DNA of 64,000 nt, taken from positions 29,246,801 through 29,310,800 of the forward strand of contig OZ024914.1 in assembly GCA_964017125.1 (NCBI GenBank). The letters are read 5' to 3'. Of the stretch, positions 1-11,549 are shown piece by piece. Under the pieces are notes generated by a model. It made no database searches. It had not been told where the DNA came from and worked only from the letters and a program-made list of their open reading frames with translations. Numbering within the stretch: position 1 is the first letter of the stretch; each line of letters starts with the position of its first letter. The stretch is from Flabesymbios commensalis (lineage: Eukaryota; Annelida; Polychaeta; Terebellida; Flabelligeridae). Made by a program: the position numbers and the translations under genes.

Positions 1-641
1 AAATTATTGTTTTCTAATTCATTCCTTTACTTCCGTGTTTGTGCCCACTGATTGAGTTTCGAAGCAAGTTTAGCTGCATAGTCAAATATGTCAGTGATTT
101 TGTAGCAGCAGATCATCAGAAACTGAAGTACAAAAAACACGTCTAAAAGGGACATGATTTGTAGATAAAGTTTTTATAAAGATTAAATATGACTTTCAGC
201 CAACAGTTTTCCAGCGTCGAGTTGAGAATGAGTGAGTGAGTGGGTGTTTTTTTCCACATATCACGATACAAGGAAGCCCGGACAACGCCCTAGGTCCTAC
301 TCATACTGAATCACCCCATTTCACATTAATTACATTACATGGTGTGGTTTTAAGCTCGATACCTGCAGGTTTCAATCCGCAGCCGAGACTAAATATAAAA
401 TGTGGAGCTCGTTATACTGCTCAGGATCTAAAAAAATAGCAATCGTCGATCGTTCTTCTTTCAAAGATATATGTATATATAGATATGGTACAGATTTCAC
501 ATTGAACCCCTCTCCCCTCACAGGGGTTTTGTCGTGTCAAAGTCACTATTTATTGTGCTAAAATGATTTAAAACGACTAGGGCTGGTTGGCACTGTAAGG
601 GTTCTTTACAACTACTTTAGTATGAGACATCCTGCGTTCAA
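1..641. other. Non-coding, no recognised feature
   Basis: AT-rich sequence with short simple stretches. I see no coding exon, RNA gene or repeat family member here. Confidence 0.6.
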
Positions 642-731
642 TTAACCCTTTCACCACTGAAGCCCGTTTTTATGTGCTGAATGCCATAGCATTCAGCACA
701 TAAAAACGGGCTTCAGTGGTGAAAGGGTTAA
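642..731. mobile_element. MITE family B, perfect 90-bp TTAA hairpin
   Basis: The element begins TTAACCCTTTCACCACTGAA and ends in the exact reverse complement. Each arm is 43 bases with no mismatch, around a 4-base CATA loop. TTAA at both ends is the target and TIR signature of piggyBac-like non-autonomous elements, and AACCCTTT/AAAGGGTT ends recur at many other places in this window. The absence of arm mismatches suggests a recent insertion or recent arm homogenisation. Confidence 0.9.
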
Positions 732-853
732 AGTTGGCATTGTTGACACAATTGTCAGCTGCAAAAAAGAACGTGATTAAAACGTCACCAGCACTGAAAG
801 GGTTATCAATAAGAATGAGTGAATATTACTGTTCATCATTTTGTGAACAGTAT

Positions 854-960
854 CCCAACAAACACGGAAAAATTGTATAACATTTATGCAACGTCGGCCC
901 AACGTCTTCGACGTTAGCCCAACATTGTATAAATGTTATAAACATATTGTGTTTGCTGGG
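854..960. mobile_element. MITE family A copy A1 (alpha arms)
   Basis: Starts CCCAACAAACAC and ends GTGTTTGCTGGG. The arms are of the CATTTATGCAACG/CATTGTATAAATG type around the family core, GGCCCAACGTCTTCGACG. Left flank is TA and right flank TG after one extra paired T/A. A relative of the copies at 22772 and 46705. Confidence 0.85.
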
Positions 961-1185
961 ATGGCAGTACGGTGTCAATCCGGCACTGTAATGTTATCAC
1001 CATGATCACAGTAACCAAATATTACACACTCATGATGAGCTGCAGCCGAATACATTTTCAGCGCTTATCCTGCCTAATCACTAATTCTTCAATGACTAAC
1101 ACAAGTTTGGAAATATAACTAATTAATAATGAAACTGATAAAAATTGTAAAATAAAGTCGACGATTCTGTAAAAAAAAAATTATT

Positions 1186-1310
1186 TAAACCATGGTGTTT
1201 AATGTGATATAGATGTCTTAGTTACCTCTGTTCGCTTCATTAAAATACCCATGTTATGGGTTTTCGGCCATTATAAATATTTTAATTATTTCAGTGCAGT
1301 CTGTAGCCGT
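1186..1310. repeat. Dispersed repeat, fragment of a TTAA MITE subfamily
   Basis: Shares an ordered series of words (AACCATGG, GTCTTAGTT, TTCGCTTCA, TTATGGGT, CCATTATAAATA, CAGTGCAG) with 29395-29505, and through that with 18391-18561. The terminal TTAA parts are not recognisable here, so this is a decayed internal fragment. Confidence 0.6.
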
Positions 1311-4300
1311 AAAAAAATATGTTATATTCACCACGGACCTCTCGCACCAGATGTCGTTGTGGCGAAAGTGACACCGAACACCAATTTGTCTGACACAGTT
1401 TTGTTGTGATCGACCACGTGGACATGTTAATGTCCCGATCCCTGTCCTAAATGAACAAATATGTGAGTGATAAAAACCTGGTAATTTGACTTTATGACTT
1501 GTTGACATTATTCTATCAAATGAGACTAATGCCGTCATATTGACAACACTGTAGTCCCACCTGGAGAGAAGGATGTAAATACCTCGTAAATGCTTTCATC
1601 ACTGATATGAGCAGTGCCATCTAGCGACTAATCACGTCACCATAAATGGCCGCTGGAAAACGATGTAGTCTGCTTAACTTGTTTACACAGCTATTTTTGA
1701 TGCTGGGCACCGGACCATTTCTTACAACATTGTTAATATCAGGAGCGTTGGCGGCGGTTAACTATGGACAATAAGTAGGTCAATATAATTGTCAAACCTA
1801 TGGCCGGTTGTAAAAAAAACATTCTTTTTCTTCTCAGTTATAAAATAGTCGACTGGTGCAAGTTCAATATATGGATACAATATCGATCAACTCTGTCATT
1901 TAAAGCTGAAAGGCTACTTATTTGAAAAGTAAGCAGATTAGCCCCAAACTTCGCATGGCAGAATTTAAAAAACCCCAAAACTTTGACAAATTAAAATTTT
2001 CAAAAAGTAATGTTTAGATCTATCCAATTGGTACTGAGATTAGAAAAAGCTCCACATTCAATTTAAGAAAGAGTTATTTTTGAGGCATTTGACAATTATA
2101 TTTTTTATCGTCATTGTTCTTAAAAAAAATCATAGGACCATGCTCCCAATAAACATTTAATATCAAAGGTATTCTAGTGGAATGTATAATAACTGTTCTC
2201 TTAAATTTATTGTGAACATCATTTAGTTCGACCTTACAATCTAAATGTCCGTAAATTCGTGAAAGCAGACGGATATATCTTATTTCAAAGTTTGTGGTTG
2301 TAATCTATATAGGTCTATTGTAAGCCAGTTTAAATAACAAAAGGATTATACACTATAATCATGATACCTACAGAACAAAAGGATTCTACAATATAGTCAC
2401 GATAATCATGATAATAGTGAGCATCAAATTATATATGGATAAACTGGTTTTAATTCGGTTAAATTATTGCATCAATACATCAAACTGAATTCATAATTCA
2501 AATTTTGCTAGTCAGCTAATATTCTCCCAAAATAATACTCGATCTTAAATCATCTGGGTCGTCTTGCCTCATTGGTCAATAATATGTATTTCGCAAAGGA
2601 CCTCACCCCTGTCAGCTACGGCCATACGAGTGGACCTGCAATGAGGCCTTTCCATGCTACGACACCAGAAAAGTGTTCGGGGGAAATAATTCCACTGCTT
2701 TGACAGTAACATTAATCGGTATGCGGTGAGGAAGACCTGTATTGCTGGATAAAATTGGAGCAGACGAAACATTTTGTTACCAATAAGGATATTTTTATTG
2801 TTGATAATTCTGTGACATGATAACAAATCACCTCGATGATGTCCGTGTGGCGTTTGCAACATGTAAGTGATTGATGATCAAATGATCGATGCCTCAAGTA
2901 CTCACCCAACTAATTACTTGAAATGTATTCAATAAAATTACTGGACTAGTTTAATTTTATTTTTGCCAGATCCCGCTAGTTATTGTGGCCAGAAAGGTAA
3001 GAATTAGTCATGAACATTTATTATGTGACGTTTTTTTTCCTGACAACGGTTTATTTTGTGTTTGGAATTCTCAGAAAATACACAAGAAATGAAAAATGGC
3101 GTATTAATATGAGGGACCGAATCACAACCCCTCTCTTAACCATGAGAGTCACTGACAATGGCATTTCCCCACCTTTTGAAAGTAATCACTGACGTCGGCT
3201 GTAATTAAAAAAATGAAGGCGGCAAACCAACATTTAAAATATTTTTTAATTCACAATCTTTAAACTTTCCATGGATATATATTTTTAGTGGATTTGAGCG
3301 GTCCCTGATTAGACCAGTCATTTTGTGGCTATTTTCAGGATGAACTTAAACAAATTGCAACATAATTTATATTAACGGTATACATGTATATTTCGTCTAG
3401 GTCTATCACATAAAATACTTTACTCCAATTAGGAAAGGGGAATTATCTGAGATTTTTTCCCGATATTTTAAATAAATAAAACACTGTGACAAAACTTACC
3501 ATTTAGAATAACTAGTTTATTTAAAATCACATCATAAACGTTGCATATTTATATATAAACATATATTATCACTTTAAAAATAAAACATTAAGTATCTGTA
3601 GACATAATACATAATCCCTCATTTGGTTACCTATATACGTGATTTTGAGCTTGTCAAACAAATGCACATCAGTTCTTCTAGAGCTACAACCTGCTTTGCA
3701 ATAGCATCGGGTGATTTCCAGTAATTTTATGGTGCAGGTGGTGGAGTTGTTTGAATGCGTTGTCCCTTCATTTTCACTTCGTTAATATCCCAGTCCCATT
3801 TGTCCCCTTTCCATTCTTGAATATGTAGAAAGACTCTCATACTGGCGTCTAAAATCAAGATTAGTGTTGATCCTAACTGTACTTTCTTGTATATAATATA
3901 CAACTATTTTTTATGACAGGCTGCTAAGTGCCAAATCTTTTATGATTTTCATGTGTGCACGTAACGTAATTGAATCAAGGCAGATTTCACCGTCTTTTTG
4001 AGTTACTGTTCTCCTCATTGAGACACTATTCACTTTAAGACAAGAAGGCCATTTAAATGATTTTGTATCAGGTTTAGTCAGCGTAATCTGCGACGCGAAA
4101 ATGAAGATTGACGTGAATATGGGGCGAATCGACATGTAGTTTATTAGTGACAATTAATGTATCTTCGATGGTTGTTGTGGACTGGAAGTTCCGTAACATG
4201 CTATAAAGCATGTATTAACCATCCCAGTAACCGAACATATGTCGAATAGAGAGGGTACAAGATTCACAGAAGAACCAGGCTGGAGGCTGACGACCCACCT

Positions 4301-4837
4301 CATAAACATCCGTTGTTGATCTGTACCACCTCTCCTATTCCTCTTGTCAAACCACTTGACGTCAGGGAAGCCAATCTAACAACCTTGTCGACGTGTTTCA
4401 TTTATATTTCCCCACGGGCCTTATTATGATTTCAATATAGTCTGCTCGATTGAGAAATGAATCGTGCACCGTCAAGTCGGTCACAAATAGAATAAGTGTA
4501 TAACAGCAGAGCTAGATAAATACATTACCGATGATCAACGCTGCTCGAACAAAAAAACAATATACTGATCACCAGGGCACATTGTATCATGTGTTCAACT
4601 CGTTTTATTGTGTAGTGTGTGCACAACAACACCAACTCTTAGTCACAAACAAGTCAGAAGATATAGGGAATGGACGTAACTTGACCAATGAGAAAATCGC
4701 ACGTTCAAGTTGTAGTCTTAGCTAATGCCAGTTACTTTAAAAGACATACCAGATAAGAAGAGTCCTCGGTTGCAACAAGGGTTCTCTAAAAAAAAGTAAG
4801 CAATTATACAGACAAACGGGATATTTTAAAGATAAGC
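1311..4837. other. Non-coding, decayed
   Basis: No convincing exon. Small items only: a local duplication near 2336-2412 of an element reading AACAAAAGGATT..., and a relic near 1910-1945 (AAAAGTAAGCAGATTAG) resembling the hairpin family seen whole at 61917. Open frames on the minus strand at about 3640-4150 have no recognisable domain. Confidence 0.5.
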
Positions 4838-5104
4838 TTGGTAGAGGGCACCCCGTGTCAAAATTGCACACAGAGAAGCAGCTATCACACAGTGGTTTGA
4901 AGACCAGGAAATCCAGGTTATTCACTAGCCTCTAAGTAATCCAGATATGAATTGTTTAGAGCCTATCTTGGCTCATGTGATGAAAGAACTCAGTCACAAT
5001 CCTCCAACAGATCTGGAATTAAATACCTTGGAGCGACTATATGACGGACTGACCCGTCGCGACGATGCCTTAATGGGAACAAGAAGATATTCAACCAAAT
5101 ATTA
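4838..5104 (+). pseudogene. Tc1/mariner-type transposase, C-terminal fragment
   Basis: One frame, broken by a single internal stop (TAG at 4926-4928), reads KIAHREAAITQWFEDQEIQV, then after the stop PLSNPDMNCLEPILAHVMKE, and runs on to a TAA at about 5102. This matches the end of Tc1-type DDE transposases, where the block is HTAR..., W...I.V..WP..SPD(L/M)N.(I/L)E..W, with the final catalytic acid in N-C-L-E-P. The stop falls exactly where the family has the W of WP. The N-terminal DNA-binding part and the first two catalytic acids are not visible, and no terminal repeats were found. The residue match is strong; the Tc1 rather than mariner assignment is less sure. Confidence 0.8.
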
Positions 5105-5304
5105 AATGTTCAGTAAAATTAATTATCTTATTTACAGACAAATTTGAGAATAATAATTAAGACATTTTTGACACCGCAAAAACGTTGTGTTGCTATTTGT
5201 AGCGCTACCACATACATATTTTACAGCAACCGTGTTGACTAAAACCTGGAATATCCTACTAGGGCACTACATGCCAGAAGAATTGACATTTTGCGCCATT
5301 GTAA

Positions 5305-5400
5305 CAGTGTTTGAAGCTGCCTAGCCCGGGGATCGAACCACCGACCCTGGCATCGTGATGCTTGAGCGCTACAAATCTAGCCAAAGAGTCGACTCTTTGG
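5305..5400 (-). repeat. tRNA-derived element (SINE head or tRNA pseudogene)
   Basis: Read on the minus strand it contains GGTGGTTCGATCCCC, a good T-arm and pol III B box, preceded by a D-arm-like GGCTAGATTTGTAGCGC and an anticodon-stem-like GCATCACGATGC. Its 5' side is a 20-base palindrome, CCAAAGAGTCGACTCTTTGG (5381-5400). The acceptor stem does not close, so this is not a functional tRNA gene. Confidence 0.6.
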
Positions 5401-5469
5401 CCAGAGTAGTAATCACTCCAGTCCACACTACGCACACCCGGCTACACATAGAATGGCATAATTACCGGC

Positions 5470-5891
5470 ACCAATTAACTTGTATTGAGTATTGGTGTTG
5501 ACTATTGGTAAAGCACTAAAAACAGTATGTTCACGTATAGGCCAGCTGCTGGGGGTCATATCATAGAATAATAGTCTTTAAGGCCAGTAGTGACCAGAAT
5601 GACATTGTAGTGTTGAAAACAGAAATGGGCTATGCACAATGTGCATTAAATTAGTCATCATTGATATATCACATACATGTATTACAACTATAAAACCACT
5701 AGTAATACAACTTTATTTTTACGTTTAGCGCTAGTGGTAATGTTTGAAATTCGCTTCGTGTGGTGCTTGAAGGTCATATGATACACTGTGATGTTTTAAG
5801 ATCAATGGTGCCTTTAATGATATTACTGATACCATAAATGGCTCCCAAACAACCCTATTCATCGAGAATTACATATTATTGTAGGTATTGG
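5470..5891. repeat. Degenerate satellite, left part
   Basis: Carries the same words as 9653-10390: GACCAGAATGACATT, GTGCTTGAAGGTCATA, ACTGATACCATAAATGG, TTAGTCAT. The array is interrupted by the hAT-like element at 5892-9652. The last 8 bases, GGTATTGG (5884-5891), are the left copy of that element's target duplication. Confidence 0.65.
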
Positions 5892-7065
5892 CAGGCTTGG
5901 GACGAGTACTAGACAAAAGTACTCGAGTACAAGTACAAGTACTTGAGAAAATGACGAGTACAAGTACAAGTTCAAGTACTGGATTTTCAAAAGTACTTGA
6001 GTACAAGTACAAGTACTTTAAAAGTACTTAAGTACAAGTACCGAGTACTTTGGTTGTAAAAATTAATTATATGAAATGTATTCAATAAAAAAATGATTAT
6101 GATATATGTTACTTCATGTTGATATATATGTGACCCGATCTGGCAAAACGAATCTTAATCATTTTGGCAAATGCTTATTAAGACAATGGGGGTAGTAATG
6201 ATTATTTGTCCCATTTTTTTAATACAATGTTTTAATTAAACTTTCTAAAAGTGCACAAATTACCTTTTTGAACTTCAAATGCCATTTTATTAAAATGATG
6301 GAATTTCATACTTCATATTTTTCTGAGTTTGTCGTGTCATATTTTTGGAGTTAAACACGCTACAGATTTATGTGATATACCATTTCAAAGGTAATTTTGT
6401 GTAGGTTCGGGATATCTTAGAAACTCTAATATTTAAATATGCAACTTAAAACTCATTTTGCCAGATCAAGTCACATATAGATATAAAAAGTGGTGAAAAT
6501 ATTTTGTTATGGGACAGATATTGCATATCTGATGCTACGTCCCAGCCAATAATGTAATATTGCATTTTCTTATCAGTACACTTAGTATTGTATGTTCCAT
6601 GTAGGCCTACTACTTGGCGAATTAAAATAAATAAATAAATACATATATAAATTGTCTGTGTCTAAAGCTTTACGTTGCAAAACACGCTAGCTTGAAAACT
6701 TACAGTGGTTCTATTGTAATTATAAAAAAACGTTCAAATGAGCCTGAACACAGATAGTGTCAGGGAAAAGATCAAGGCTTTGCACTACAGAATTGTTTTG
6801 CGATAACAGTCACACATTAGTTACTGGTGATATAAAAGCAAATGTATCACCATAATACATTTATATCCTTACAAGATTTAGCCCGGCATACGCTGACATA
6901 CTATCCTATTATTAGTTTAAAAATAACTTTTATGCAATTTACAGGAGGAGCACCTCACTGTTGTATTTATTTTTATACTCGGTCCGTCATCGCATTTCGG
7001 GGACGGGAAGGGTTGTATAAAGCCGCCGTGGGCCTACAATTGACTCATTATATAACCTCACACCT

Positions 7066-7165
7066 TTAACCCTTACGCGACACTAACGTGTTCAATTATA
7101 TCTTTCTCTAATTTGCAGCTATAATTAATTGCTGACCCAATTTCTAGCTTCAAATGACGAGCTAC
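7066..7165. repeat. TTAA MITE relic (left half)
   Basis: Begins TTTAACCCTTACGCGAC and ends near CTAGCTTCAAATGACGAG, matching the left end and one side of the central palindrome of the copies at 20118 and 35457. The right half is missing. Confidence 0.5.
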
Positions 7166-7651
7166 ATAATCACGATATCAAAAAATAGACAAATAAACAA
7201 ACAATTTTTTAACTTACCCGCTGCTTACTGGTGTCTATTTAGTTCGCTAGACACCTGACGTCTTGTAAACTTGTACATACTTTCGTCTACTTTTATTTTT
7301 GTCTTGTTTTTCGTATGTACAGCTATCCGATTTTTTTTGATGGACCGCATTATAAATTATTTGTAATAATGATATAGGCCTATAAATAATAGTGGTGTCC
7401 CGCAGTTAAAAGGTGATGTTTGCCGTCTAATTACTGTGGTCATCTGTGTTTGAACAGTACTGCTATACCAGGTGTTAATCCTATGTCTTCTCGGTACAAT
7501 TCTGGTTAATTCTTGCCCCAATGTCATGGACAGTAGCCCGGTATCGAGCCAAATTTAATGATCAGCTAAATCTAATGACACCAATATGGCGGCGGGGTTG
7601 GGGCAGGCAGGGGGTATACTTGGCATGCGTTTGAGCCATGACTACGCGTGG

Positions 7652-7968
7652 AAATGAAATTAAATGAATCGGGCTTTAGGCCACCTTTGTGCACATATAG
7701 GCTAAACTGGGCCAGGAGAACCTCCTGAGGATGGTGAGATGATTGAGATGACACTGTCCTCCAGACACAGGATTCGAAATTCGATCCCTGGCGGTCTGAG
7801 GCCGAGCACGCTAACTCTCGGTCACGGAGGCTCCCCACAATACTGACTTTCACACGTGGATGGGGAAGAAACATTTTCGTTTCTTTCAAACCGCCGAGAC
7901 CGGGAACCGAACCCCGAACTCTAGCGTGAAAGGCAGCGGTGCTAACCACTACCCTAGGGCCCCCGCCC
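7652..7968 (-). mobile_element. Dimeric tRNA-derived SINE, copy S1
   Basis: A full 317-bp copy flanked by a perfect 12-bp duplication, GACTACGCGTGG (7640-7651 and 7969-7980). On the minus strand the first module reads GGGTAGTGGTTAGCACC (A box) and GGGGTTCGGTTCCC (B box), with an anticodon-loop-like CTTTCAC (Glu-like). After a linker with ATGTTTCTTCCCC comes a second tRNA-like module, with GCCTCCGTGACCGAGAG, loop CTCAGAC (Leu-like) and ATTTCGAATCC. A unique tail follows, ending GGCCTAAAGCCCGATT plus an AT-rich end. It sits inside the hAT-like element, so it is the younger insertion. Confidence 0.9.
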
Positions 7969-8531
7969 GACTACGCGTGGAGGGGTGATTAGAGGAAGTG
8001 TGTGGTGTTTGAATCTGTATACATGACTGCCGATATTTTTTGCATACGGATAATTACAAATGATTATAGTTCAAGTGTAAAAGATAATGATGCATGTTTC
8101 CACTGCCAAATCCAGATATAAAAATAATCTCATATTGGTATATAGCAGGTTGGGTGCAAATACATTTTACTTGCGTATACAAGTACAAAATGATCAAGTA
8201 TAAGTACATACTTTCTTCAAATATACTGTGGTACATTGGATACAGTGGCCAAGTAGCTACCTAGTACATTGTCGTAATTATCGATATGTAATAATAAATA
8301 TATGCACAACAAAATAAATGAAACTAAATCAACTCAACTCAAAAGTATTGTTTTTGTCACACTATATCTATTGTTGTTCACTGACTAATATATTAAAACA
8401 ACTCATTTAATTCTGGTATGTTTCTTTTAATATCATCTTTATGTGGATGATCAGAAATATGTTTGTGATAGTAACATGATTAGCTATTGAAAGTACACCC
8501 TTATGCTGCTGAATTGCTTGTGAGTATTCTC

Positions 8532-8640
8532 ATTCGTTTAAAGCTGGAATTGCTGACGCAATTTCCAGCTTCAAATGGATAAAAAATAATATTATTTGCT
8601 TGAAAACGTATATATACGGTCTTAGCAGCACAAGGGTTAA
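8532..8640. repeat. TTAA MITE relic (centre and right half)
   Basis: The palindrome TTTAAAGCTGGAATTGCTGA / CGCAATTTCCAGCTTCAAAT is followed at 8631-8640 by CAAGGGTTAA. The left terminus is lost. The centre is the same type as in the copies at 20118 and 35457. Confidence 0.6.
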
Positions 8641-9652
8641 TAGCTTGATGATCAAAAGTTGTTTGTTCTAATAGTAAGTTGAACACTGGATACGACATAC
8701 TAAGGATTTTTTTTAGTTTGTGTCCAAATTAAATTCCTTATATTTAACAATTTACTTATCAAGCCAAAAGAAAATTTAATTCCCGTTGACGCTTCTATAA
8801 GGGCGAATATATCGACTCTTGTCACTGAAAGGGTTATAAGAGTGGCCTGATTATTATCACACCTGCTAATCTGCTAACTGGTAACACGGCCAAGTGACAT
8901 AGGGTGCACTGAAGCGACACGCCAATCGGGCAATTAACCCTTCAGCCACTAAGACATTTGAGTAGTTGTTTCTCTGTTGATTGTTTATAATGACATATTA
9001 ATTATTTTCACAAAATGAGACATCGGAATTTCCTGAAAAATTATAATATTATTGTAATGCATTTATTAATGTTAAATAATGATCTCAGCCCAACCCTAGT
9101 GTAAATATTATAAATTTGTACATACGAGGGATCTCGCAACCATGGGGTTATATAATTACCGTCTACGGTCGACCATTGTGCAATGAAAGTTACATAATGA
9201 TAATCTGCCCTTTATACTTCTTGTATACTCCTGTATATGTGTTTGCCCTCGTGACTTGATTTTATCCGCCCGCCACCTTTCGCTAACAAAAAATACGAAT
9301 TAAACTTGAGAGAGTGCTTTATCGCCGATTAAAGACTAATATAAAATACATAGCTCAATAACTAAGAAGCTATATCACAACTTCCTGCATGGAATAATAC
9401 ATAATTCCATCAGTAGTTTTAACGCTGTCAAACAATGTTTTCTTAACTTAGCATGTATGGCTTAAGATGACTAGTACTCGTAAAGTACTTGTAAGTACTT
9501 GTTAAAAGTACTTTTATTTTTAAAAGTACTTGAGTACAAGTACGAGTACAAGTACTTTTTAAAAGTATGAGTACTGAGTACTGACGAGTACTGCAAAATC
9601 GGTACTCGAGTACCGAAGTACCGAAGTACCGAGTACTTTGGCCCAAAGCCTG

Positions 9653-10390
9653 GGTATTGGATCACTTATGAAAAAGCTGTATTTTCACTATGATCGCTAC
9701 TGTTTATTGTTGACCTTGATATGGTGTTTGAAGGTCACAGACTAAGTATGATTAGGTTGCTGATGGCCAGAATGACATTATTGATATCAGGAATGGATTC
9801 TGAGCCATCATGGTAGTCAGGAGTAATAATAATAGCTCATGTAGCAATTACTCCAGTAAACAAATATTCCCCCTATTACTGCGGGTGGTCATTTTGACCT
9901 TCATGTGGGTTTAAGGAGGTCATATAATAAGATGTGATAGGACACTGGTGACTAGAATGGTATCATTGATACCAGAAATAAATTATTATATAATAAATTG
10001 ATATAATTATAATATTATCCCACAAACTTAGTCAGAGACGACATAATAACATGTAACTATTGGACTACTTATGTAAAAATAGAATTTTCCTTATCTCCAC
10101 TAGTGTTATTTTTTACCTGGATATGGTGTTTAGGAGTCACAGAAAATGATAGCTAGATCTGACATTATTAATACTAGAAATGAATATTGCGCAAGAAAAT
10201 TAGTCAGAAATGACATATCACAAAGTGACATGGAGCTGTATTATTAGTAAACAATTGTTTTTAACCATGACCGTTGATGACCATTTTTTTGCACCTTCAT
10301 GTGGTGTTTGAAGATCACAGAACCCAAAAATTGTAACGTTGTGTTCAGAAATGTGTTTTACACCACATGATCATCGGATCATTAATTCAA
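9653..10390. repeat. Degenerate satellite, right part
   Basis: About four diverged monomers of roughly 180-220 bp. The marker TGTTTGAAGGTCACAGA or variants occurs near 9729, 9907, 10125 and 10305, alternating with GACATTATTGATACCAGAAA variants. A monomer at about 10055-10080 reads GTAACTATTGGACTACTTAT and aligns to the join of the two flanks of the hAT-like element, giving an empty-site relative. Confidence 0.65.
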
Positions 10391-11422
10391 CAATTTTATT
10401 TTCAAAAGGGCTGCTGTCGAGCATCTTGGATGTTTGCTGTTACGGCGGAACGGTCTATATGGAATAAAATGGACCAGTTTCTAGTAGATTTGCGGCAAAT
10501 GCAAAATAACACCAGAAAATACGAAAAATGACGTATTTCTTCGTTCCTCAAAAACATATATTTCCCATCCATCTACCGGACGAATAAAATTTTGATATGT
10601 CATTCTAGGGATATCAATGAGACTCTTTGCAATGAAAACAATTATGTTGCAATTATTTTGAGGTATATACATATCCCATCTCCCTCTATTATAGCCTATT
10701 CAGTTATTTTCGCTTTATTGCTAGTGTTAAAAAACTTAACCCCTCATTGTGTCTTTCAATTACATAACTATAGACGTTGCGCTATTTGAATCTGATAAAA
10801 AAACAATCATTGCCTGTTGAGCAGAATCAATCTATACCACGGCACATGACTGTGAAACAATATTTTTTATGCCAATTTGTTTTAAAATTGTCATTTTGAC
10901 GAACATACACTATAGATTATTTTTACTTTTAATCACAAACATCAGTATCATGGAAAATGTGATAATTTATAGCTCATTGATCTAATTCAGATTTCAAATT
11001 TTGTTGAGGGTGAGTGGTACACGCGGTTATATAGTGGCCAGATACAGGACTAAGCTTACTGGTGAAGCATGTGCATGTGATATAGCAGAATCGTGTAACA
11101 TCCTGGAGTGGAATCTGAGTGGTATCTGCGTGTGAATACCGTGCTATATAATTATATAAATATATAGAATCCAATGTATCATTGGGTCTTTCACTGTATT
11201 ATTGGGTCTTTTAGAATGACCCAACAATACCCGTCTTTTAGTTAAGACAGAAAGTTAACTAAAAGACGGAAAAGTTATAGATTGGTGGCAGTTAGAGATT
11301 GGTGGCGCCACCTCCATCCCCGACCACTACCCCTAAGCTACTATCTTAGAAGTTTATTTTAAATGTGTCTAAATTATGGTTTCTTTAAAAGATCCAATAA
11401 TACGGTATAACAAAAGAAAGAC

Positions 11423-11462
<40 letters not shown>

Positions 11463-11549
11463 TGTATCCTTAGGAATGAAAGGGTGTGTGTCCCACTAAG
11501 CACCCTTTCAATTCCAACGGGGGCGATATGTGATATCACCACCCTAAAT
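10391..11549. other. Non-coding with small hairpin and TA repeat
   Basis: No exon recognised. Contains a short hairpin at 11231-11269 (CCGTCTTTTAGTTA and its complement around an 11-base loop) and a TA dinucleotide run at about 11427-11456. Confidence 0.5.

Larger units (their letters stand above)
5892..9652. mobile_element. Non-autonomous hAT-like element, 3.76 kb, complete ends
   Basis: The left end is CAGGCTTGGG (5892-5901) and the right end CCCAAAGCCTG (9642-9652), inverted. An 8-bp target duplication GGTATTGG flanks it exactly (5884-5891 and 9653-9660); 8 bp is the hAT length. Both ends contain dense GTAC-centred repeats: AAAAGTACTTGAGTACAAGT and relatives over 5905-6055, and the mirror set over 9471-9640. 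These are plausible transposase-binding subterminal repeats. No transposase frame is visible, so mobility would have depended on an autonomous relative. It carries a SINE (7652-7968) and TTAA-family relics. A second, decayed copy with shared interior lies at 41938-44064. Confidence 0.85.

Noticed and set aside
1254-1538. 94-codon minus frame with Cys, His and Arg
   Set aside because: Overlaps a dispersed repeat at its start, no recognised domain and no clear splice sites.
3640-4153. Chain of minus-strand frames ending in a Cys-rich stretch (CYCKAGCSS)
   Set aside because: Looked a little like a decayed transposon protein, but I could not match an ordered set of family motifs.
7572-7949. 125-codon minus-strand frame
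   Set aside because: It runs across the dimeric tRNA-derived SINE; the same translation occurs in other SINE copies.
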